Of a DNA stretch of 64,000 nt, positions 42,011 through 49,924 are shown piece by piece. The position numbers and the translations under genes are program-made. Below the pieces are notes generated by a model. The model was given only the letters and a program-made list of their open reading frames with translations. It was not told the origin of the DNA and ran no database searches. Numbering within the stretch: position 1 is the first letter of the stretch; every line of letters begins with the position of its first letter. This DNA comes from TMP-24 sp046348855 (GTDB lineage Bacteria > Pseudomonadota > Alphaproteobacteria > Rhodobacterales > Rhodobacteraceae): contig JAXMDK010000008.1 of NCBI GenBank assembly GCA_046348855.1, forward strand, positions 62,001-126,000. Direction: 5' to 3'.

Positions 42011-42778
42011 TCAGTGACCCGGATGCAGCGCATCCTTCAGGTACACGCAGGTCAGGATGGTGAAGACGTAGGCCTGGATGAAGGCCACGAGCAGTTCCAG
42101 CGCATACATCGCCGTGATCGCCAGAACCGACAGCGGCGTGACCGCATAGCCGATGCCCGACATCAGGATCAGCGGCGCGAAGGCCGCGAACACCTTGATC
42201 ACCGCGTGGCCGGCCATCATGTTGCCCGCAAGTCGGACAGAGTGGCTGACGGGCCGCACGAAGTAGGAAATCAGCTCGATCACCGCCAGGATCGGCCGCA
42301 GCGCCAGCGGCGCGGACGAGACCCAGAAGAGCCCGAGGAAGTGGGTGCCGTTCTTGACGAACCCCAGGATCGTCACGAACAGGAACACCAGAACCGCCAT
42401 GACCGCCGTCACCGCGATGTGCGAGGTGGCGGTGAAGGCGCCGGGGATCAGGCCGAGGAAGTTCGAGAAGACGATGAAGCAGAACAGCGTGAAGATGTAG
42501 GGGAAGTATTTCACCCCGTCATGGCCGGCCACGTCCTCGACCATCTTGTGGACGAATCCGTAGGCCAGTTCGGCCACCGACTGAAGCCGGCCCGGCACCA
42601 CCGCGCGCTTCGACGTGCCAAGGACGAACAGCACGATCACGCACAGGACCGCGACGCCCATCCACAGCGCCACGTTGGACACCGAGGTCATGTGCAGCAC
42701 GTCGCCGAACAGCGGCTTGACGGTGAACTGTTCCATCGGATGGAACGTCAGTCCCTGACCCTCAGCTTCGCCCGCCAT
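42011..42778 (-). CDS. atpB: ATP synthase F0 subunit a
   Basis: A 255-aa membrane subunit that forms the proton half-channels against the c ring. Essential Arg lies in PVSHSVRLAGNMMAGH, and the C-terminal helices (VLAITAMYALELLVAFIQAYVFTILTCVYL) include the conserved Glu and Gln. Five to six helices are expected. It overlaps the end of atpI by 17 bp. Confidence 0.96.
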   Translation of the reverse strand: MAGEAEGQGLTFHPMEQFTVKPLFGDVLHMTSVSNVALWMGVAVLCVIVLFVLGTSKRAVVPGRLQSVAELAYGFVHKMVEDVAGHDGVKYFPYIFTLFCFIVFSNFLGLIPGAFTATSHIAVTAVMAVLVFLFVTILGFVKNGTHFLGLFWVSSAPLALRPILAVIELISYFVRPVSHSVRLAGNMMAGHAVIKVFAAFAPLILMSGIGYAVTPLSVLAITAMYALELLVAFIQAYVFTILTCVYLKDALHPGH

Positions 42779-43109
42779 CTTTGTCCCCTTCGTTCCTGGC
42801 GGCCATGGCCGCCGCGTTCTTGTCCTGCAACTCTTTCGCGGTCCGCAGCATCACCCGCACCCCCGCGACAAAGCCCAGCAATGTCAGCCCCACCAGAAAG
42901 ACCGGCAAAGTCCCGAACAGGACATCCAGCCCATAACCCACAGCCGCACCGATCCCGAGGCCCGAAACCAGCTCGATCACCATGCGCCAGCCCTTGTCGG
43001 CGGCGCCGAAATCCTTGACCGCCACCGGCTCTGGCACCGCCGTCTTCTTCAGCGCCGCGATCCGCTGCTCCAGGTCTTTCAGACGGGCGGGATCGGGGCC
43101 TTCCTGCAT
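42762..43109 (-). CDS. atpI: AtpI, F0 assembly/AtpZ-AtpI family protein
   Basis: A 115-aa membrane protein with a charged N-terminus (RLKDLEQRIAALKK) and two helices (MVIELVSGLGIGAAVGYGLDVLFG and LPVFLVGLTLLGFVAGVRVML). AtpI assists assembly of the c ring or ion supply. The ATG at 43109 is the first gene after the promoter at 43139-43167; the longer frame would extend over that promoter. Confidence 0.9.
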   Translation of the reverse strand: MQEGPDPARLKDLEQRIAALKKTAVPEPVAVKDFGAADKGWRMVIELVSGLGIGAAVGYGLDVLFGTLPVFLVGLTLLGFVAGVRVMLRTAKELQDKNAAAMAARNEGDKDGGRS

Positions 43110-43138
43110 GACGGGCCTCAGCTTGTACGGTCGCGGCA

Positions 43139-43167
43139 GAACTAGTGGCGCAGCGGGCATGAGTCAA
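43139..43167 (-). promoter_or_regulatory. Promoter of the atpIBEXF operon
   Basis: On the minus strand TTGACT (43162-43167) and TAGTTC (43139-43144) are 17 bp apart. Transcription would begin about 20 bp before the atpI ATG. Confidence 0.6.
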
Positions 43168-43291
43168 CAAGCGATTGCCGTTGGAAATTATCAGATAACC
43201 AGTTGAATCATAATGACTTAACTTAATGGCCTTGCGCCCCCCGGCCGTGGCGGCAGCGGCCGCGCGACGCGAAACCGGGTTCGGGGTATAT

Positions 43292-43307
43292 TCAACCTTC
43301 CGGTTGA
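43292..43307. promoter_or_regulatory. Candidate ArsR-type operator
   Basis: TCAACC and GGTTGA form a perfect inverted repeat with a 4-bp spacer, 31 bp before the ArsR-family gene, in the gap to the atp operon. ArsR/SmtB regulators usually bind 12-2-12 or shorter dyads of this kind at their own promoters, so autoregulation is likely. Confidence 0.5.
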
Positions 43308-43337
43308 CGATCAGCGGCGCCGGGGCGACAAGCAGGC

Positions 43338-43724
43338 ATGACCGCGCCCGCCGACCGACGCCTCGACTTGATCTTCGCCGCGCTCGCCGACCCGACGCGG
43401 CGGGCGATCCTGACCATGCTGCTTGAGGATGACATGGCGGTGACCGACGTGGCCGAACCTTTCGCCATGTCGCTGGCGGCGGTGTCCAAGCACCTGCGGA
43501 CGCTGGCCGACGCCGGCCTGATTTCGCAGGAACGGCGCGGGCGAGTGATCTGGTGCAAGCTGGAACCCGCGGCGATGCGGGCGGCGACGGTGTGGATCGC
43601 GGGCTTCGGCCTGTTCGAGGAACTGGACCTCGACGCGTTCGAGCGGTTCCTGCAAGACGAAATGGATGACGAGGACGCCGCCGACGGCGCCGCGCCCGCT
43701 ACCAGCCCTTCGTCGACGCCTTGA
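43338..43724 (+). CDS. ArsR-family transcriptional regulator
   Basis: A 128-aa winged-helix repressor: FAALADPTRRAILTMLLEDD, recognition helix MSLAAVSKHLRTLADAGLI, wing QERRGRVIWCKL. No metal-binding Cys pair of the classic ArsR/SmtB type is visible, so it may sense something other than arsenic or heavy metals. The C-terminal 20 residues are acidic and Ala/Ser/Pro-rich. Its 3' end overlaps the convergent LysR gene by 26 bp. Confidence 0.88.
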   Translation: MTAPADRRLDLIFAALADPTRRAILTMLLEDDMAVTDVAEPFAMSLAAVSKHLRTLADAGLISQERRGRVIWCKLEPAAMRAATVWIAGFGLFEELDLDAFERFLQDEMDDEDAADGAAPATSPSSTP

Positions 43725-44577
43725 GGTGGGCGAGAAGCTTCTGCACCTTCAGCGTCCGGTGCAGGTCGACGTGGGTGACAAGCCACAGGGCCACTTCCCA
43801 CTCCGGGCGCGGCGGCAGGACCTCGACAAGGTCGGGGCTTTTCTCGGCCTCGCAGATCGGCAGGAAGCCCAGGCCCACCCCCCAGCGAACCGCGGCCTCG
43901 GCCGCCGCCGGTTCCGATGTGCGGTAGCTGACCGCCTCGGGCGGGATCGCGCCGCGCAGCCAGGCGTAGAAGGGCGCCCGCGACTCGGGGTCGTCGCTGC
44001 CAACGAACCGGTGCTGGGCCAGTTCGGCCTCGGACTTCGGCAGGCCGTGGCGGTCGGCATAGCTGCGCGCAGCGTAAAGCCCGTTACGCACCGAGACATA
44101 TTTCTGCACCACGAAATCGGGATCGTCCGGCCGCTTGCCGGCGCGGATCGCCACATGCGCCTCGCCGCTGCTCAGCCGGAACAGCCTGAGGTCGGTCAGG
44201 AACCGCACGGTCAGCGCCGGATGTTCGGCCTGGAAGCTGGCGATCGCCGGCGTCAGGATGCGGGCGATGCCCGACACCGAGGTCACGATGATCTCGCCCG
44301 ACATGGTTTCGCCCTGGCCCTTGATGCGGCTGGCCAGCTGGGAAAAATGCTCGCTCGCCGTCTGGGCCACGTCCAGAAGCGCGCGCCCGGCCTCGGTCGG
44401 CGTGTAGCCGCGGGCGTGGCGCTGAAAGAGCCGCGCCCCCAGCCGCGCCTCGAGCGCGTCGATGTGGCGGATGACGGTCGCATGATGGACGCCCAGCACT
44501 TCGGCCGCCCCCGATACCGTGCCCATCCGCGCCACCTGGTAGGCAGTGCGGATTTCGTCCCAGCTGTCAAAAGCCAT
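43699..44577 (-). CDS. LysR-family transcriptional regulator
   Basis: A 292-aa regulator. The N-terminal helix-turn-helix (residues about 5-62, with VSGAAEVLGVHHATVIRHIDALEARLG) has a VHHAT core in place of the commoner QPAVS, a variant seen in a LysR subgroup. A substrate-binding domain follows (about 90-290). The ATG at 44577 is preferred over upstream alternatives in the intergenic gap. It is divergent from the azoreductase gene and probably controls it. Confidence 0.88.
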   Translation of the reverse strand: MAFDSWDEIRTAYQVARMGTVSGAAEVLGVHHATVIRHIDALEARLGARLFQRHARGYTPTEAGRALLDVAQTASEHFSQLASRIKGQGETMSGEIIVTSVSGIARILTPAIASFQAEHPALTVRFLTDLRLFRLSSGEAHVAIRAGKRPDDPDFVVQKYVSVRNGLYAARSYADRHGLPKSEAELAQHRFVGSDDPESRAPFYAWLRGAIPPEAVSYRTSEPAAAEAAVRWGVGLGFLPICEAEKSPDLVEVLPPRPEWEVALWLVTHVDLHRTLKVQKLLAHLKASTKGW

Positions 44578-44617
44578 TTCTGTGCACCGATCAACAGACA
44601 AGGTGCGATTTCGCATG

Positions 44618-44644
44618 TTGTGTTCAAAATTGCAATCAACACAT
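44618..44644. promoter_or_regulatory. Candidate LysR binding dyad
   Basis: TTGTGTT (44618-44624) and AACACAT (44638-44644) form an inverted repeat (6 of 7 pairs) around 13 bp, in the divergent lysR-azoR gap. This fits the spacing of LysR-type sites. Confidence 0.4.
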
Positions 44645-44684
44645 ATGCCGCACAAGCAAACGGCTTATCAGGGATTTGAACGAC

Positions 44685-45260
44685 ATGACCAAAATTCTGC
44701 GCATCGACAGTTCGATCAAGGGCGGCGCCTCGGTCACCCGCAAGCTGACCGACGGACTGGTGGCGAAACTCGGTGGCGCCAAAGTCACCGAACGCAATGC
44801 CCAGGGCATTCCGCTGATCGACGGGAACTGGGTGGGTGCCGCCTATACACCGGCCGATGCCCGCACCGCCGATCAGGCCGCGCTTCTGGCGCTGTCCGAC
44901 GAGCTGATCGCCGAACTCAAGGCCGCCGACGCCATCGTCATCGGCGCGCCGGTCTACAACTTCGGCGTCACCGGCCCGCTGAAGGCCTGGATCGACCAGG
45001 TCTGCCGGGTCGGCGAAACCTTCGCCTACACCGAAACCGGGCCGAAGGGCCTGCTGGCCGATAAGCCGGTCTATGTCGCCTATGCCTCGGGCGGTGTGCC
45101 GATGGGTTCGGCCTATGACTTCTCCTCGGCCTATCTCAAGCAGGTGCTGGGCTTCATCGGCCTGACCAACGTGCAGTTCGTCGCCGCCGAAGGCGTGGCC
45201 GCGAACGAAGCCGAGGCCATCGCCCGCGCCAAAGGCCAGATCGAGGCGCTGGCCGCCTGA
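44685..45260 (+). CDS. azoR: FMN-dependent NADH-azoreductase (flavodoxin_2 fold)
   Basis: A 191-aa flavoprotein reducing azo compounds and quinones with NAD(P)H. It shows ILRIDSSIKGGASVTRKL (FMN phosphate loop), GAPVYNFGVTGPLKAWIDQV and YASGGVPMG. The ATG at 44685 is chosen; AGGGA lies a little far upstream (about 11 bp). Family members of this kind are often induced by quinones or similar electrophiles through the neighbouring LysR regulator. Confidence 0.9.
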   Translation: MTKILRIDSSIKGGASVTRKLTDGLVAKLGGAKVTERNAQGIPLIDGNWVGAAYTPADARTADQAALLALSDELIAELKAADAIVIGAPVYNFGVTGPLKAWIDQVCRVGETFAYTETGPKGLLADKPVYVAYASGGVPMGSAYDFSSAYLKQVLGFIGLTNVQFVAAEGVAANEAEAIARAKGQIEALAA

Positions 45261-45321
45261 GCCCGCCCGAAACCGATGCGAATGCGGCCCCGGAGACCTC
45301 TTCGGGACCGTTGCCTTTGCG

Positions 45322-45693
45322 TCAGCTGCGCGCCGCTCCCGTCAGGAACATCCAGCCCAGCAGCCCCGCCGCGACGATGACCCCGGCCGACGCCACCGCC
45401 ACCAGCCCGATCGAGCCGTCCAGCACCATCCACAGGCTGCCCAGCACCAGAAGCGGCTGGGCCAGCACCGCCAACCAGAACTGGGCGGCGGCCAGGCCCT
45501 GCCGCTTCAGTTCGGGCCACAGCCGGTAGATGAACCCGTAGATCGCCAGGGTCACGAACCCCGGCAGCATCATGGCGACATGCACCGAAATATATTGAAG
45601 CTGGTCGCTCGCCCCCATCCAGAAGCCGAAGATCGTACCGATCATCAGCCAGGCCAGGGCGTTCAGCAGAAAGGCGCGGTCGATCGACGGCAT
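45322..45693 (-). CDS. Four-helix membrane protein resembling part of heme-copper oxidase subunit I
   Basis: A 123-aa protein with four hydrophobic helices (residues about 6-25, 31-52, 65-85 and 92-118). The segment QYISVHVAMMLPGFVTLAIYGFIYRLWP recalls the heme-proximal helix of cbb3/heme-copper oxidase subunit I, where H-A-H-x-N is usual; only one His remains here. It may be a small cytochrome-oxidase-like protein, but whether it binds heme is unknown. The ATG at 45693 starts MPSIDRAFLLNALAW. Confidence 0.65.
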   Translation of the reverse strand: MPSIDRAFLLNALAWLMIGTIFGFWMGASDQLQYISVHVAMMLPGFVTLAIYGFIYRLWPELKRQGLAAAQFWLAVLAQPLLVLGSLWMVLDGSIGLVAVASAGVIVAAGLLGWMFLTGAARS

Positions 45694-45739
45694 GGCACTT
45701 CCCCCCTTTGGCGGCAGCCCCCGGCCAGCGGCGAGTCTA

Positions 45740-47806
45740 TCACCGAACCCGCGCCGGACCGCCAGATATTCGCACCGCACTGTCCGATGCCCGGTGCGCC
45801 GGGGAAACCTCATCCGCTGCGCCCGACAGCAGAAGCGACGGCTGGCCACCCCCGACCTCGGGGGCAAGTTCTTCGGCCACCAGAACCGCCCCGAACCGGC
45901 GCGCACCCTCGATGGTCAGGTGGTGATCGTCGATCATCAGGGGGGCCCCACCATCCAGCGGCAGGCAGTCCGGCATGACCTTGCAGAAGATCGCGCCGCT
46001 GTCGATCACCCGGACGCCGGCGGCCGTCAGCATCGACTGGATCTCGGGCCGGAAGAATTCCTCCTCAGGCTCGGTGCGGCGAACCAGCGACAGGGGCCGC
46101 CCCAGACCAACCGTCCGCAGCATCCGGTTCTTCAGGTCCAGGAACTCCGGCGTCGGCGAAAAGACCGACAACCTGACCCCGGCGGCCTTCCAGTAATCGA
46201 TCATGCTGCCGACCGCCGCGGGCGTCAGTTCGTAGGGCTCGTAATAGTTCACCAGCCACAGGTCGGTGATCTGGTGCGCGGCGATCTGCCTCTTCATGAA
46301 ATCGGCCACGCGCCGGCATTTCGGCTTCATCGCCAGCGGGCTGAGCGAACAGCCGGCCTCGGCCATGTAAAGGACATCCGCCCCGTTGAAGCGCAGCGCC
46401 GAGGCAATGTCGGTCGCATGGCTGTCGCCGTAGATCGCCAGATGACCAACGGTCGTCGGCGCACCGGCCGGCGGCACGCAGTTCCATTTCCGCTCGAACT
46501 CCTCGATCCGTATGTTGAGGACCGAGGTGTTCAGTTCGCACAGGCCGACCCGCTCGACACGCAGGCGTTCGTCAAGATCGCTGGCAAAGCGGTCGGACAG
46601 CGCGTTCAACGCCGGCGGAAAACGGAAGCGTGCGCCGTTCGTGGCAATCCCGACCGACGACAAGAGCATCAGCCCGACCATTCCCGCCGCGGCCGACTGC
46701 CACAGCCGCACGACCGGAACCGGCGCACCGGCCCCGCGCTGGCGGAAGGGACGCTCGACATAGCGCCAGCTGAGGATGGCGAGCAGCAGCGACAGAAGGC
46801 AGAGCGCCGCCATCTGCCATCCGGTCGGCGGGTCGAGAAGCCGGGTCCGAGCCAGCGCGAACACCGGCTGGTGCCACAGATACAGGCTGTAGCTGACCAG
46901 CCCGATCCCGACGACCGGCGGCCAGGACAGGACCGCCGCCGCCCATGTCCCCTTCCGCCCCCAGACCAGCATCAGGACCGCGCCCATCACCGGCAAGAGC
47001 GCATAGACCGACGGGATGGGCGTCGCGCTGCTGTAAAGGAATATCGCGGCCAGCATCATCGCGAGCCCTGCCGCCGACAGGGCCTGCCCCTTCGCCGTCA
47101 CCGGCGCAGAGGGGTGGCCGTGGCACCAGATGGCGGCCACCGCCCCGGCCAGAAGCTCGAACGCGCGGGTGGGCGCCAGGAAGAAGTTCGCCTCGGACGC
47201 CCTATCGGCCAGCCACTCGCTCAGCCCCAGACTCACCAGCCCCGCCGCGACCAGCACCGGCTGCACCCGGCGCGGCGCCAGCCGCCATAGGAAGAACAGC
47301 AGGATCGGAAAGACTATGTAGAACTGCTCCTCGACCGACAGGCTCCAGGTGTGGACCAGCGGCATCTCGCCGTCGCCGGGACCGAAATAGTTGGACGTCA
47401 CCCAGAAGAAGATATTCGACACGAAGAAGGTCGCCGCCAGGATGCTGCGCGAATAGTCGGCGAAGGCGCCGGGCAGCATCCAGGCCCAGGCAAAGGGATA
47501 GGTCGCGGCGATCACCAGAAAGAGCGCCGGCAGGATGCGCCGCGCCCGCCTCTCGTAGAAGCGCAGGATCGAGAAACGGCCATTGGTGATCTCGGCGTAA
47601 AGGATGCCGGCGATCAGGAAGCCGCTGATCACGAAAAAGACGTCGACCCCGACGAACCCGCCCGGAACGGCCGAAAACCCCGCGTGCCAGAGAACGACCG
47701 GCACCACGGCAACCGCACGCATTCCGTCAACTTCAGTCCGATAGCGCACTTTGCCAGCCCACCCGCAAAGCCCGATCGACATATCGAAATCCGGCAGGCC
47801 GCGCAT
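45740..47806 (-). CDS. Acyltransferase 3 (OafA/YrhL type) with C-terminal SGNH domain
   Basis: A 688-aa membrane enzyme. Residues about 20-400 are the acyltransferase_3 domain: YRTEVDGMRAVAVVPVVLWHAG with the essential His, GGFVGVDVFFVISGFLIAGIL, HTWSLSVEEQFYIVFPILL, about ten helices. Residues about 440-660 are a periplasmic SGNH domain with the Ser block YGDSHATDI and the catalytic block DDHHLTIEGARRFG. Such proteins O-acetylate surface polysaccharides. Two upstream Met codons exist before the domain (residues 1 and 9). The flanking transposon sits 85 bp beyond its start. Confidence 0.9.
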   Translation of the reverse strand: MRGLPDFDMSIGLCGWAGKVRYRTEVDGMRAVAVVPVVLWHAGFSAVPGGFVGVDVFFVISGFLIAGILYAEITNGRFSILRFYERRARRILPALFLVIAATYPFAWAWMLPGAFADYSRSILAATFFVSNIFFWVTSNYFGPGDGEMPLVHTWSLSVEEQFYIVFPILLFFLWRLAPRRVQPVLVAAGLVSLGLSEWLADRASEANFFLAPTRAFELLAGAVAAIWCHGHPSAPVTAKGQALSAAGLAMMLAAIFLYSSATPIPSVYALLPVMGAVLMLVWGRKGTWAAAVLSWPPVVGIGLVSYSLYLWHQPVFALARTRLLDPPTGWQMAALCLLSLLLAILSWRYVERPFRQRGAGAPVPVVRLWQSAAAGMVGLMLLSSVGIATNGARFRFPPALNALSDRFASDLDERLRVERVGLCELNTSVLNIRIEEFERKWNCVPPAGAPTTVGHLAIYGDSHATDIASALRFNGADVLYMAEAGCSLSPLAMKPKCRRVADFMKRQIAAHQITDLWLVNYYEPYELTPAAVGSMIDYWKAAGVRLSVFSPTPEFLDLKNRMLRTVGLGRPLSLVRRTEPEEEFFRPEIQSMLTAAGVRVIDSGAIFCKVMPDCLPLDGGAPLMIDDHHLTIEGARRFGAVLVAEELAPEVGGGQPSLLLSGAADEVSPAHRASDSAVRISGGPARVR

Positions 47807-47891
47807 GAAATGGCACCCGGCGCGGGCCGGCCTTGCTCCTTACATAGCATTTTCAGCGGCTTCCCGCAAACCCCTCCCCACCGCCGCCGGC

Positions 47892-47910
47892 GGTAGTGGG
47901 TCAGTTTGAA
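47892..47910 (+). repeat. Left terminal inverted repeat
   Basis: GGTAGTGGGTCAGTTTGAA, the exact reverse complement of 50812-50830. It begins with GG as IS1 ends do. It is preceded by the target duplication CCGCCGGC. Confidence 0.93.
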
Positions 47911-47977
47911 ATCACAAAGTTCCCACGCACGTAAGGCAGGGTTTGCATGGTGGCCGCTGCCGCCCTACATTCCAGAC

Positions 47978-48193
47978 ATGACAGACAAACCCAAACGCCC
48001 CCGCGACGCTAACCAGCTCGCCAAGTTCATCGTGGACGTAGCGACCGGGGAAAAGAACCCTATCGTTCTGTCGGACAGCGAAAAGCGGCCCGGCGGCGAG
48101 CAAGGCGGCAAGGCAAGGGCTGAATCGCTGACAAAGGAACAGCGCAAGGAAATTGCTCGTATCGCCGCCGATGCTCGGTGGAAGAAGAACTAG
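47978..48193 (+). CDS. Small basic passenger protein (71 aa)
   Basis: A 71-aa Lys/Arg-rich protein starting MTDKPKRPRDANQLAKFIVD and ending in the basic stretch LTKEQRKEIARIAADARWKKN. The middle GGEQGGKARAESLTKEQR resembles short hypothetical proteins that are frequent in alphaproteobacteria, which I recall but cannot name by family. A nucleic-acid-binding role is possible from its charge. No good ribosome site precedes the ATG. Its stop overlaps that of the convergent next gene by 4 bp. Confidence 0.7.
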   Translation: MTDKPKRPRDANQLAKFIVDVATGEKNPIVLSDSEKRPGGEQGGKARAESLTKEQRKEIARIAADARWKKN

Positions 48194-48675
48194 GCTGCGT
48201 CCTCCTCCTCGTCGTAGCCGTCAGTCGCTTTACGAATTTCAACATCCATTTCAAAATCCTTCGGCAGCCCGATGGGCTCTTCGTCCGGGTGGATGCTGTT
48301 CCAGTGATCTAAGTCCAGTTCAAGGTTATACACGTCACTGATAATCTGTTCGCGGCGAAGGACGCTTGAGGTGAGCATCTGGGCACGCGTAGCCTCGTCG
48401 GTGTCAACATAGACAAACAAGTCCATAATCACCGGGCTGGCGGGGAGTGCTTGATATGCTTTGTATGGTCGCTTGGTCTTTGCATCATACCGACGCTCCG
48501 CCTGAGCATCATCAGCGAACAACTTTGCTAGCATGTCAACGTCGGACGGAGGCTTCGGCATATCCCAGCCGTTCTCTTTGGCAAACTCAGCCACCTTGCG
48601 CATGCTAATTTCGGACTCGCCGGTTTTTTCTTTGTAGAAGCGGATAAACCGCTGACGCTCTTGCCGTTTGCTCAC
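48190..48675 (-). CDS. Passenger protein of unknown function (161 aa), partner of the XRE/ImmA gene
   Basis: A 161-aa soluble protein, starting with a GTG (MSKRQERQRFIRFYKEKTG), 13 bp after the XRE/ImmA stop, so in the same operon. The visible parts are a helical N-terminus, the central RRYDAKTKRPYKAYQALPAS, a beta-rich block (VIMDLFVYVDTDEATRAQ) and an acidic end (GYDEEEDAA). I recall similar proteins next to ImmA/IrrE genes in other genomes, but the family has no function known to me. The pair could be a toxin/antitoxin or a sensor/protease module. Confidence 0.75.
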   Translation of the reverse strand: MSKRQERQRFIRFYKEKTGESEISMRKVAEFAKENGWDMPKPPSDVDMLAKLFADDAQAERRYDAKTKRPYKAYQALPASPVIMDLFVYVDTDEATRAQMLTSSVLRREQIISDVYNLELDLDHWNSIHPDEEPIGLPKDFEMDVEIRKATDGYDEEEDAA

Positions 48676-48688
48676 TTGCTCATGCCTT

Positions 48689-49822
48689 TCATTGTTCTAC
48701 GGGAGCGACATCGCCCCATCCATCCTTGAAAGCGTTGGGCAGAATGTTTCCCCTGATCTTGGCTAGGTGTTCGCGGAAGCGGTCATACCTATTTGTCTGT
48801 CGTTGAAGCTGTCCTGCGACGATCCCGGGATGCACCCTCATGATCTTGGCAAAACCCACCAAGTCACGCTCGGAGAAGAAGGGGGCCTTTCGGGCAATAA
48901 AGGCATCCATCTGATGCGCTGGAACAAGAAAGTCCTGCGCTGCCTGGTTGGCCTGGCGCTCTTCGTCATTGACGTCCGGCCCGGTGCCAGCCCGTTCGCC
49001 CTCCAGGCCGGCATCCAAGACTACAGAAGACATGCCATGTCCCTGAAGGACATGCTCAATCTCATGCCTGAGAACAAACCAGAAATTGTCAATGCGGTCG
49101 AAGCGCAACGTAAGCCCAATGACGGGGGCATTCGGATTCAACCAAAAGCAAACGCCGTCAATTTTAGCGGCAGGAAGTGTCTCCACGACAACAAAGCGGA
49201 TTCCGCATTCAGCAAGGATGCGGGGCACCTGCGCCACGCCTTCTGGCGATACGGCCAAAGCCTTAAGCTTTGGAAGGGCCGCGATGAGTGCCTGCTTGGA
49301 ATAGGGCTTTGTAAATATGCCGGTAGCCATCTGCTTGACACGATAGAGCCAAGCGATTTGAGCGGGAGTGGCCTCAGTGTTGACGGCAGTCTTCTTTGCC
49401 GCGTGCGGCAGAACTTCTATGTCTTCCGCGCGATTGACACCGAAGAAACGCATAAGGCCTTTGTCTACGTTCTCAGTGTCACGAATGCTTTCGGCCGAAA
49501 TCCAGCCACGCTTGATCATCTCGGCTAGAGGCAAATCCCCATAGAGCGTTGCCCTGACAGCACGGGACGGATCGGGCCGCATCACAATTCTGGCCTGAGC
49601 GAGATCGTAGCCTTTTTGCAACCGAAGAAAGTCCTCTGCCGGAACGGAGAAAACCTCTTCCAGCATCAGGGCGGTTTCCGCGTCCACGGACGCCTTGCCA
49701 CTGATGAGTCGGTTGATCGTCGTGTCGGCTTTGTCCAGCACCACCCCCAGCGTCCGCTGCGTCCAACCCTTCTGCTCCAGTAGCGCCTCGATGAGCTGTC
49801 CGGGCGTCTTGTAGTCCGGCAT
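48689..49822 (-). CDS. XRE helix-turn-helix/ImmA-IrrE metallopeptidase protein
   Basis: A 377-aa protein with an N-terminal XRE domain (residues about 7-75: LIEALLEQKGWTQRTLGVVLDKA then TTINRLISGKASV) of the HigA type. A C-terminal ImmA/IrrE zinc peptidase follows (about 200-345) with HEIEH at 253-257, the HExxH motif, and the expected third-ligand region DEERQANQAAQDFLVP. ImmA-type peptidases cut repressors when induced, as in ICEBs1. The ATG at 49822 follows GGGGAGG and is chosen over the ATG at 49858. It starts the operon with the 161-aa gene. Confidence 0.88.
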   Translation of the reverse strand: MPDYKTPGQLIEALLEQKGWTQRTLGVVLDKADTTINRLISGKASVDAETALMLEEVFSVPAEDFLRLQKGYDLAQARIVMRPDPSRAVRATLYGDLPLAEMIKRGWISAESIRDTENVDKGLMRFFGVNRAEDIEVLPHAAKKTAVNTEATPAQIAWLYRVKQMATGIFTKPYSKQALIAALPKLKALAVSPEGVAQVPRILAECGIRFVVVETLPAAKIDGVCFWLNPNAPVIGLTLRFDRIDNFWFVLRHEIEHVLQGHGMSSVVLDAGLEGERAGTGPDVNDEERQANQAAQDFLVPAHQMDAFIARKAPFFSERDLVGFAKIMRVHPGIVAGQLQRQTNRYDRFREHLAKIRGNILPNAFKDGWGDVAPVEQ

Positions 49823-49859
49823 CCATACCTCCCCTTCTGATTCAGGCACTATAGGCAAG

Positions 49860-49898
49860 TTGCGAAAAAACGCAAACCGTAATTTTATGCTTGCATAA
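49860..49898. promoter_or_regulatory. Divergent promoter region with two palindromes
   Basis: In the gap between the XRE gene and the transposase lie TTGCG-AAAAAA-CGCAA (49860-49875) and TTATGC-TT-GCATAA (49885-49898), both perfect inverted repeats. The XRE protein is the obvious binder. They sit at 38 and 76 bp from the XRE ATG and 26 and 49 bp from the transposase ATG. Confidence 0.55.
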
Positions 49899-49924
49899 CG
49901 GTCATTTTGAATTAAGGTCGCCTT

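Noticed and set aside
47884..47891. Idea that CCGCCGGC on both sides of the transposon is just background GC-rich sequence
   Set aside because: The 8 bp directly abut both perfect inverted repeats and the length fits IS1-type duplications. Chance identity at exactly these positions is unlikely, so it was kept as a target duplication.
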